Source: Pararge aegeria
Taxonomy: Eukaryota > Arthropoda > Insecta > Lepidoptera > Nymphalidae
DNA: 64,000 bases
Reading direction: 5' to 3'
NCBI RefSeq assembly: GCF_905163445.1
Contig: NC_053190.1
Span: forward strand, 2,854,501 to 2,918,500
Part shown: positions 22,532 to 34,500 of the stretch, in pieces
How positions within the stretch are numbered: position 1 is the first letter of the stretch
How the letters are laid out: each line of letters starts with the position of its first letter
Made by a program: the position numbers and the translations under genes
The notes under the pieces: generated by a model
The model's database searches: none
What the model was told of the DNA's origin: nothing
What the model saw: only the letters and a program-made list of their open reading frames with translations

Positions 22532-25500
22532 TTATAGTCTAGTCGTAAAAACTGAAGGTCCCTGGTCTCCAGATTTGATGTTTCTTGCTCCCCATCTGTC
22601 GGAAATAATCCGAACGCAGAAATCTGGCACGAGAGCGGCGAATACGATGAGGAGGTTCAAAAAACCGAAAGTCGGTGAGTGCAGAAGCCGAATGTAAGTT
22701 CCGAGGACGTCGCCGTCGATTTGGCTGCGAACAAGATAAAGCAATGGTAAATTATATCATCATCATCAGACATCAACCCATTACCGGCCCGCTACAGGGC
22801 ACGGGTGTCATCCCACAAGAGAAGTGTTTAGGCCGTAGGATCACCACGGCCCAGTCCGGATTAGAGGACTTAATATGTAATACGTAAATAACAAATTATA
22901 AAACACTAGCGTAACCAGCCCGCTTCGCCGGGCTAGATTTTGCTTTATTTTATTTAAACAATAAATGTACATCATAACATTTTTAATTTAAGTCTCATAA
23001 TATATTAAATCATTTATTTCTCTCCGTATTCATTCTCTTCTCGAGTGGGTGAAGATCATTATCTACACCCATGTACACCCAACAATAGAATATCATCATA
23101 GTAAATAAAAGCTGTATTTGACAGTTCAAAAATAGGAGTGCTCCGATCGTCACCAAACTTGACAGGATTACTTGCCAGGTCAATCCAGAGATTCTCTGAA
23201 AGTTTCATTGAAAAGGGGGTCGGCGCGGCTCTGTATGGGAGCCCACTTAAATATTAATTTTATTCCTTTTTTATTAAGTATTTGCTTTATAGCGGAAACA
23301 GAAATACAATCTGTGAAAATTACAACTGTCTCACTATCATGGTTCATGAAATACAGCCGGACAGACAGACGGACGGTCAGCGGGTGCCGTTTGATCCATT
23401 GGGCACGGAACCCGAAAAAGGATAACTAGACAAAAAAAATGACATGCTTACAAATAAAACGAAGAGTATAGAGAGTTGAAAGCTATGTAGAGCAAGAAGG
23501 AGAGAACGTTTGACGCCACGAAGATGAGCGTGTGGTAGCCGGCCTGCATCCACAGCTTTAACGTGACCACCAGCAGGATCAGATGGAAGAGGACTGCGCC
23601 AAAAGACCTGGAATAATAATTAACATAAATAATAATGAACAAGACAGCACCTACAAAATATATATATATATATATATATAAATTTTATAAATTAAAAATG
23701 AATGAATGACTATCGATGAAAATGATATAAATTAACAAAAATCTTATTTTGCAAATTGAAAAATGGAATAATCTTATCGAATTAGTGTGCTGTCATCGGT
23801 CCTCAATATATCTGCCAAGTTTGTTGTATTAATTGTATAATTTTACATAGTCCGTTTACCTACAATTGGAGAAAATATAAATGTTATAAATTTAAATGCA
23901 TATAAATATTTTCGGAACTGCGACTTTGAACCAGCGATTCTCTGGCAATCGCGGCCTGAGCGCTTTTGACCATTAAGTACTTATATAAACTAGTAATTAT
24001 GGTGCCGGTTCCAAAAAATCTTACATGCATTTTAATTTATTAAAACGATTTGGCATGATTGATTAGATATTTGTAATTTTGTATCAATATCAGTCTTAAA
24101 GTTTATTCTTATTTTAATAATGTGGATTGACTTAGGATAGTATTATTATAGTAAGTAGGAATTAGTGTACGATCATATATATTTTTTGCATGCCATCTAA
24201 GGCGGATTGTTTGTCCCTATATTTTGTGTACCTACCAACAATGTAATACCAATCTGCAAATAAACGACTTGATTTGATTTGATTTTGATTTGATTTATAA
24301 ACTAGATATTTCCCCCAAGTGTAGGTAAAAACACTATTAAAAATAATAAATGATTAGTTTAAAAAAACTAAACTAATTTCTACATATAAGTTTAGTTTGT
24401 TTGTAAAAGCGTGTTTTGTTTAGTTTTTTTTAAACTATTATTTTTATTAGAGCAAAATTAATCGGTAACCCATTCACCGCCAAATTTGTTAATATAAGAG
24501 AAATCAGCTAAAGATAATGGTTGGAAATTAAAATTAACATCATTCCTGCCTTATGGACTATCGAATGAGGGTACATTGCCGAAGATCTGTTTGGTGTGGA
24601 GTCTAAGGATTGGAGAAATTATAAATTACACCATACTGATTCTCCTGTTTTCAAGGAGTTAATTTGCTCTATTAAGCTTAATTTTCATAATATATCATGG
24701 AATTCCGCAAACTCTGCGTCTATCCTAATTGTAATCTGTCAAATGAGTGTAGAATGTCTGTTTTTTGGATTTAACGATCATTTCGTTAAATACAAAAAAC
24801 AAATACCCATTAATAGTAATAGCCGTAATAATTCTTACCATAAATCCACATTTTTTGCGTCCATGTTGATAACGGATGGCTCGAATATTATCAATGAGAA
24901 ATAATAAATAATAAGAGTGTGGTAGAGAGCTGCGATGAACCAAGCTACAAAGCGTGGCCAGCCCAGTAGCTTGTTTTTCCTTATTTCTCTGTATAATGTT
25001 GGGTTTCTGAAACATAAAAATTTGAGAGGAAGCGAACATGCTTGTTTATCGATACTAAATACATTCAGACATTACACTTTTAAGAAGGACTTGAACGCTG
25101 GCCGTTTTTAAAATGATACTTAGTAGGGGTAACCGTTAACAAGCTTTGTAACTTGAAAGCTCACATCCAAGAAGTATATAACAGACTTTGCAAATTAGTG
25201 TACGTTCTTAAACAAACAACCACCATTGAAGCTGCGTTGATGGCATACCATAGATATGTGTTTTCCGTAGTTAAGATGCGGGATAATACTATGAGATAAA
25301 TCAGTGGTGCGCTGAAACTTACCGGTTGCACGTTCCAAATCAGTGTTATTGGATAGTCTTTATTATCATATAAATTACTATCTTAATGGGAAATGGTAAT
25401 AATTATGGACATTAATTAATTAATTGTTTTGTAAATATGTATTTATTTTTAATTTATTCTTTGACTTCCATTTCGGTATTTCCTTTTATTTTGTTTTTAC

Positions 25501-28500
25501 TTATAATTAATTTTAATGTGACATGTGGGTTATTAACTACAATTTTTTGGACGCCAATCTTAGCAGGATATGGCACCGACTTAGCGTCTCAAAACTGCTT
25601 ATAAATAAAGCCTAACTAGTTGAAGTAAGTCAATTATGATTTTTTTTATGCCCGAGTAATACTTTTCTTACGATACCCATAACGACAACGTCGGTGTTCA
25701 TTGTTAAACTTACTGTAACAGAAGATTGGCTGGCCACCTCTGGTCGGTTACCGAGAGTATCAGGCAAGGGACCGAGGTAAAAAACAGGTTGTAGAATGTG
25801 AGATACATCGAGTCGAAAATCGATTGAGTAGAGAACATCGAGTTCGTTTGAAAGATAAACTAGAACAAAAGTACGTAGTAGTTAAAGGAATTGAATATCA
25901 GTGAACATCGTTGATTTTGTCTAAACACTTTGTTAAAGCATCGTAATAGCATCGTCATTAAATTTAGAACATGAAATAAAAATAAGAAGAAAAAAATACT
26001 TCTAAACAGTAAACTTACCATAATATTTCCAAGGACTAAATTCTTATAGAAAAAATAATGTATAAGTGTTGCTAACCGCTGATAGTACCAGTGGCCCAAT
26101 ACTAGCAACATCTTTTTTATCATAGAGAATTTTGTGAACGCGAAATCTGCAGACCTAAAAATTAAAAAACTGTTAGGTTCCACAAATCTATAGGATATCC
26201 ACAAAATTCATAGCATATGAAATTTAAACAAGTTTATGGAGGATGGAAGGAATGGAGGCACTTATACGAAGCTTGGCTGGCAACTAACGTGGGACGTTAA
26301 AGCAAAACCGGCATTCAATGTACCAAAGTAACCAAGCACCAAATCTGGTAATTGACCCAATGTGGGAACTGGTTGCCTTGGCGCCCGATATGGGATTTAG
26401 ATGGTACATACTTAGGGACCTTTTTATTTGGTCGCCTTCGGTGGTGCACACATGGGCGCCCGATATGGGACTTGGGTGGCACCTAATGTGGGACATTGGC
26501 GCCCGATATGGGACCCGATTACCTCGGTGCCTGATATGGCCCCTACCCTTTATCATTTGATTTACTTTCTGACTGCCTTTGCATACTAATGTTTGTGCAA
26601 ATTTTAGTTCACTGTATGTGTGTGTTTTTAATTTATTTGCGTGTAATAAAGTATCTATCTATTTTTTATCTATAGGAGTTGAATGGCAGCCAATGTGGTA
26701 GGTATCTCTTTACTTTGGCGCCCAATGTGTGACTTGGATGGCACCCAATGTGTGACTTCGTTGCATTGGCGCCCGATATGGAACTTTGATGGGTCCCTCT
26801 GTGAAGCCTGGTTGCATTGGCGGCCGATAAGAGATTCGGATGGCCCCCAATATGCAATATGGTTGATACGGGACTTGGATGGCACCCATTGAAGAGTTTC
26901 GATGACACCCAGGTACTCTCGTTGCCTAGGCGCCCAAGTGGGGCATGTTGCCTTTTCACCCCTAGCCATGGCTTGGTTACTCTACATATGACATGGCCGT
27001 TCTGGCGCCCATTGTGGGACTTGCATGGAACCCAATGTGGGACTTCTTTACTTTGGCACCAATTGTGTGACGTAGGTGCCTTCACACATGATTTGAGACT
27101 TAAATGGGCAACCATGGTGCATGATTTCACTACGACATTAAGTTTGGATTCAGATACATACCTAGCAGCTTGATGACCCTCTTTACCAAATATACCAAAG
27201 CCGACATGTGCTTCCTGTATCATTGATATGTCATTCGCCCCGTCCCCAATCGCAGCGGTTATTGGACGCTCTGGACTATTTTTTATTAATTTAACTATCT
27301 GTAATAAATAACATAAGAGATATTTGATCGTTTATGATCAATATAAACGAATACTATAACTCAAATTCGAATAATAATGAACCACTAAGAAGTGCAATGC
27401 ATTAAATCTAGTGAGTAGCTGTTGCCCGCGTCTTCGTCCGTTTTTTTTTTTGATTTTTCTTAAAATCCCAGGGGAACCGTTGTTAGTTTCCTTATTTCCA
27501 TGCGAAATTTCGCCGAATTAGCTGTAAAATATGAATTTTAAATCCCCCGGAATACGACATAAGTAGTAGAAGAAGAGATTTTTGTGTCAGGGCTCTTCTG
27601 GGGAGTTCCCACATCTTTAGGCATTTAGGAATTTTGAACGAAAAGATGTCACGAAGATTACCGATCGCTAAACAAATTTATATAAAACTTATGGACTCTA
27701 GTAAATATGTACCTAGGTTCTTACTTTAGCTTTCTGCAAAGGTGACAGTCGACAGCACAGCACAGCGTGACATTTCATCGATATATCCACGAACACATCG
27801 GCAGCTAGAGTGTCCAGTACGTGGCTCATGCTCATGCCGTCTACTATGAGTGTCAGATCTCTGTAACTAGGCTCTTGGAGGGTGCGCTTGCAAATATCTA
27901 AGTGAGCTTGCAAGGCCTCTTCATCTTGTATGCCTACTAAGTACATTCGCTTATCGTTTTCTGAAATGTGCGAGCAAGACTGCGATACGTTGATTGCTGT
28001 TTCCACCTGAAGGAATTCAAGGTTGAAGAATTTAATAAATAATTTCTTATGAAAATTGAGCTTAATTTGCTATACTCCGCGAACAGCGGAGAATCTGTAT
28101 GGTGTAATAAGTAAAAAATTAAATAATTGTTTAGTAATGAATATTCATTGTAAAATCAACATCTCCTGAGGATGCTCTTGCTGCTATTAAATTAAGCTTA
28201 ATTTTCATAATATATTATGGATTTCCGCAAAGTAACGCTGCTTCAATCAAATAACAATTTCTGGCTTACCGATCTTAAAGGTTTTTAAGGTTTACGTAAA
28301 GTAAGTATCTCTAGCCGGGTCGCGTAGGTGACTTCAGCAGTGGCTAGTTACTACCAAACGTGCCGCTAAGCGATTTAACGTTCCGGTACGATGTCGCAAA
28401 GGTTTAATACAACTGCCATACTCCTAACAGGTTAGCCCGTTTGCAACTTAATGCATCAATAATTTCCAGCTGGATTGCAGTCAAGAGCTAACTTGTAGTT

Positions 28501-31500
28501 GAATTAAAAAAATCTAATTAAATTTTTACTAAAACTCATGTACACAAATTAACAATTAAAATGAATACTTAGGTACATAACTAATTAAATTAAAAATTAA
28601 ATAAAACCTCCTAAACACAAAATTAATACCCATATTGTGGGAGTTATGCAAATATATGTAATTTGCCATTTTGTGAACCCAAGCAATCTTGGACCGAGTT
28701 TCGTCAACTGTAGCTAAGAACACTCCCGACTAATTCAGCTTTCATCAAAATCAAACTCGGTTCATCCGTTCGGGAGCTACAATGCCACAGATAGACACAC
28801 ACACAGACACGTCAAACTTATAATAGACGAGTTATTATAGTTTGACGTGTCTGTGTGTGCGTTCTTGCGTCGGTGGTTCGTGCATGTAACACATTACCTT
28901 GTCGCCAGTCAGTACCCATGTATGAATGCCAGCTCTGCGTAGGGAAGCAAGAGTATCCGCAACATCGTCTTGGAGGCAATCCTCAACAGCAGTTGCTCCT
29001 ATCAGTGTTAAATCCAGCTCTAAAACTCTGTATTGTTGAGTAATCTGCTTGAACGCCTCTGCACTACTGGCATCTATTTGTTTTATTACTGCGAAAAATA
29101 TAATTCCATTTAAACTTTTACGTTGGTCGACCCCCGACGAGGTTGACGGACGACATTAGGCGCGTCGCAGGTAGCCGCTGGATTCAAGTAGCATTTTGTG
29201 CTACTTGAATACAGCGGTGGAATTTGGAACTCCCTACAAAAGACCTATGTCCAGCAGTGGACGTCTATCGGTTGATATGATGATGATGATGAAAACTTTT
29301 AACGTACTTAAATTAGCAGCGGTGAGCGCTATGAATTTAAGAAAAATATTGGTAGATTGACAAGATTATTAGTAGATTGATTGTTTAAATATTTTTTTGG
29401 ATTTCTGGCGTCTCCTACAACGCAATGTCTGAAGATCGCTCCGTTTTAACTAACCGTAGGTTTAAGGTAATCTAGCAGAGATCTCTTTAAGCGATAAGGC
29501 CGCCTTTTGAATTCTAATTCTATCTTGCTACTTTTATTCCCTTCCTATTTATGTAGTGATGTGTAAAAATTAAGAATATTAATCAATCTAAGTAAATTCC
29601 TTACATTCAGATATTCTTTCATATTCTTCTAGTGGTATTTCTCTATAAGCTATTGCTAATGTTCTCAGTCCTTTGTTTGCGAATGTGTTTATGTCCCTGT
29701 CTGTTTCTTCTATACACACAGTGTCTTTGCAAATTGAAAATACCGATGACTCAGCACCTTTGCAGTACAGCCATATCTAAAAGTGGATTTATCTTTTGAG
29801 TTTATCGAATCATCTTCAATTTTAATTTTAATGTATATAACCAGTGAGCTAGTTACTTATTAAATCTATGTATATAAGCATACTGTAAATTTTGCAATGA
29901 GTTTGCAAAATGTAGGAATGAATGAATACACTTTGAATATGTTTGTGTATTATACACCACATAAAGATATAGAAAAATTATAAATAATAATTTAACAAAA
30001 CGTATACAATTTGGCGGCCTTATCGCTAGGTACATAGCGATCTCTTCCAGGCAACCAAAGGCGTAAAACACAGCTCAAGAAGAGAGGTGCATATAAATAA
30101 ACATATTTATTTGTACATATAGCTATATATACATATATAACATATACATATAATAAACTTACAATATAATATATAGATACTGATAATTAATATATACCAA
30201 TGTACAATATGTTACAAAATTAAGTTTAATACAATATTAAGTTAATTTTATGAGAAGGCATTAGCGCATTGAAACATATAATAAACAATAATAATAATAT
30301 TAGGTTAGGCTTTGTAATATTAGGTTTAGATTCTTCAAAACTATATACTTAATACAAAATTTCATCATTCAAATTTTGTTTTCTGTTTTTTCTTGGCTAT
30401 GCGATAATTGATTTTATGAAGTATACCTTTTATTATACACATCGGATTTCAATAAGAATAGAGTTAAAACAGTAGAATACTGGTATAAGTTTATTGAAGG
30501 CTTTAATTAACTAGTATGTATATTTAATTATTTACTAAGTTTTCTTATCACCATCGCAAATAGGTCAAATATCAAATAAGTTATGTTATTTTGTAATACA
30601 AGGCCAAGTTTTTCTTAACTTTTTTACAATTTATCTAACTAACCTTCCCATCCTTATCTCTCACGATAACCGACATTCGTTTTCTCTCAGAAGTAAACTC
30701 TATCACCTGCAATCTTTCATACATTTCTGTATTATCACCAATTTTGAGTATTAAATTATTGCCTTCTTCGCCTAAAAATGTAACGCCATTCCTGTCAGCT
30801 GCTTCCACAAGTGCTTTTTCGTCTGGACTGCTTCCTTGATAGTCTACTTTATTTACGTTAACCATATTCCAAATCTTATTCCCTCCTGCTTCTTTTCCAT
30901 TTGCTTTACTTTGTTTCTTTCGACGGAAGATATTGATGAATTGCAAGCTGTCACTCCCAGTGAATCGTGCACTTAACTTCTTCATATCTTCACTGGAAAC
31001 TTGAATTGAGTGGCATAAAGCGAGGATTGTAAAGAACAATTTGATGTCTGTCTAAAATATAAATTAATAGATTGTCAAAACTACTAAAGTGCATTTTACA
31101 AATAAATATGCAACTACAAACAAAGCACAACGTCTAAATAATAATGTATCGTAAATAATTTGATATCAAAAATGCAGATTACAATTTATTATCACAATAC
31201 AACAGATAACGTCGAAGATATATATTTATTTTAATTTAATACAAATACTGACCTGAAAAATATCTACGGGTTCATCGAACCTTTCTAAATCGTAAAGTTT
31301 GGAATCTCTTTCCTCATAGATTTGTCCTTTAATTGAACATGCTTTGAATACCATTAGGTTCTTAGTGAGGGTTCCGGTTTTGTCAGAAAATAAAACTTCC
31401 ACTTGACCCAAATCTTCGTTTAAATCTGAAGTATTAGCCATTGCTGACCTTCCAGTTTCATCGCAACGCAGATCTTCGTCCCATCCAATGAAAAAAGCGC

Positions 31501-34500
31501 CTTTAACATAAGTTTATTGGTGAAAAACGTATATAATTAAATTACAGATATCTAACACAAAATTTTTCTAAAAGGTAGATTTAATTAGATTAGATTATTA
31601 TTGAAATGCAATAAATAGACTTTCTTTATGCCTTTGTATTCAGTTTCAATGACATACGGAAAAGTTTCTTCGTGAAAATAAGCTACTTGAAAAAATATCA
31701 TTTAGTATTATTGAATGTAAGATTTTAGCTTAGTAGCTTCTATATACTTTTTTTTCATACAAGTAATTTATTCAAAAAACCATGATAGGTTGTCTAGACA
31801 TATTTTAGGTATTTCACTGAAAATTTACGAGGTGCCGGGTCGTGAAATAGTACCTACCTAATATATCATGCAAAATAACGGGGTTATACTTCTGGATTGA
31901 CTTCAGGGTTAAGATTAACTATTTACAATAAAGACAAGTATTATTTGTTACTTACGAGTGAACTTACCAATAAACTTGTACAACTCAATGGTAACGTACA
32001 AAGACATGGGAATAATATAATAGTAAAGAAGCAGGAAGGAAAATAAATCCTGAAAAATATTCTTGGCTCTGAAAGGATCCTCTGTAGAAGGTCCTATGTA
32101 CAGCTCATGCTCGGATTGCCAGTGTTCTAATATCACTTTTGCCACATAGGAACCTGTCATCTCCAAAATGAGCAGATAGATAAAAAACATTAGGTAAAAA
32201 TTGACTACTGTTTCGCTTGAGGAAAATTTGTTGCCTGCATACTTTGAGTTGAGGGCCAGCTTTGTTTCCTCCCCTGAAATGGTCAATAAAAATTAATGTC
32301 ACGCTATAAAAATAGGTAAGTAAGCAATATTAATAAGAAGTACTACTATTTCAATCTTTTTTACAATAATGTAGTTCCTGATAACGAGGAAAAGGGTTTG
32401 CATACCTACGGGGGAAATAATTATACAACGTGTAACCGAATTACTTAATTATATCGAGGGATGAATAAGTATATTTCATAACAAATCAACAAGTTAAGAA
32501 ATTAAATCAAAAACAGCATATTTATTTTTCCATACTAACGAATTCAAAATGTTATTTCTGACAACCCTATTGAAGATAACAAACTAACATGCGCATGGTA
32601 CGCAATAAAATGACAGGGGTCACATGATTTTAATTTAACATATGATGTACTCGTAAGGGATGTGTCTGATTTCTTTCAGATTTCAGATTCAAGCTTTGGC
32701 TAACTCCTTGGGATGTTAACGGAAATCGCGAAATTTTAGTAATTCTCACCCGTATAAACAGCACATCCAATTGCCCATTCCGTATTTTTTACCCGAGATC
32801 CCCTCAGCATAATATTATCTGTCGACAAAGCCAAGCTGTCCATGCCAGGGATTTCAAGGCGCCCATAAAACGTGTACAAATCAGCCACTGGGTGAGGAAC
32901 CTCGATACGTATGCCTGACGGTATGATATCTGGAATATTCAAGAAATCGTATCTATTTTGTATATTTAAAACTCATATATTGCGGAAAATCGCGGCCTGA
33001 GCGCTTTCACCGATTAAGCTACGGCTCTCCTACCGTCGACGCGTCGATCCTTAGGTAGTTCCTAAGGAATCCGGATAAAGGAATTGACAACGAGCGGGAA
33101 AATTGAAAATTGTTAACGAGCGAAGGTTTAGCCCCAATTCTGAAGTTCACGCAGACGAAGTCGCGGACAGAAGCTAGTAATAAAATAATTTAAAACAAAG
33201 CTACCTGCTGTATATCCAACTAACGGCGGAGGTACCCTGAGGGTCTTCAGATTGGTCTCGCCATCTAAGTTGGCTGTGGTGATGAAACACTTCCCCTTCT
33301 CTCCCTCAGCGCATAGCAGCACCAAGTCAGCAGGAACCTCTCGTCCACGTTTCACTCTGACCAGTGTGCCGGGTGCGATTGAAGAATTCTTCACTTCTTT
33401 GATGACACCTTTATGGACTATTTCCACTACAAATAAAAAGCATATTTCAAACATTTGAACTATGCCCGTTTTCACTAAACCTACAAATTGAATTCAAATT
33501 CAAAATTCAAATTTCATTTATTTCAAGTAGGCTAATTTATAAGCACTTTTGAAACGTCCAGTCAGTCTGTTTGTAGTGACTCTACCACCGGTTCGGAAGG
33601 CAGATTTCACTGAGAAGAGCCGGCAAGAAACTCAGCAGATTTCTCTTTTCCAACATCATTTTATGTTAAAGTTTTTTTAACAATCTTTAAAAAATTTCTG
33701 TTTTGTGAGAGATGAGAGCGGAGTGGCCTGCTTCCAAGCAGCCTTGTCGTTAATTCATCAATCGTGTAATAACTACGATTTGTTAAATGTGTTTTAATAT
33801 ATTGTTTAAACTTAGGTAACGGTAGATCTAATATTACCTTCGGTATCATTGCTTGTGGCAATGATACCGATTCGGCGGGTCGTAAAGTTAAGGAGATTCG
33901 TAAACAGAGAAAAATATAAATTCTGGTTTTTTAATAACCTTAGTTCCATGCAAAAAATAAAAAATATGAAAATACCAACATAAAATACATGTACACACCC
34001 TATGGCAAGAACCATAGACAAGTTAGGTTATATGAGTTGCCTAGTGAAAATTGATTGTTGAGAGGTAAATGTTACCTTGGAATCTTCTTCGATTAGGCAT
34101 TGTTTCGTTTTTTTTCTCTAGGAATCTGTATACTATAAGTATTTATGTATATTATTCATAAAAATATTCATCAGTCATTTTAGTACCCATAACACAAGCT
34201 ACGCTTACTTTGGGGCTAGGTGGCGATGTGTGTATTGTCGTAGTATATGTATTTATTATTATGTAAAGGTTGACTAACTGTTGCCTGCGACTTTGTCAAC
34301 CTCGTATAGAAACAGTCTTACCTAACTTAGTGGATACACTTTTCGTTCACTAGGTATCACAAAATACTGTAAACAATCGTAAGATGTACGCCTAGTTGTA
34401 GCACCAAATTAATTATGTCAGTTTTACATGTATTGCATTTCAATTACGATTCAGACAGACAGATCTTATCAGGTAAAACCAACTGATAAGTCAAAGGAAA

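Noticed and set aside
25013..26018. Apparent loss of a flippase exon between 26019 and 25006
   Set aside because: On closer reading the exon is present at 25714-25859 (FSTQSIFDSMYLTFYNLFF) and restores the phase.
26666..27223. 185-codon minus-strand ORF in the satellite
   Set aside because: Its first part is the true flippase exon (GDGAND side) read past the donor; the rest follows the repeat period, including WVPSKSHI-like repeats.
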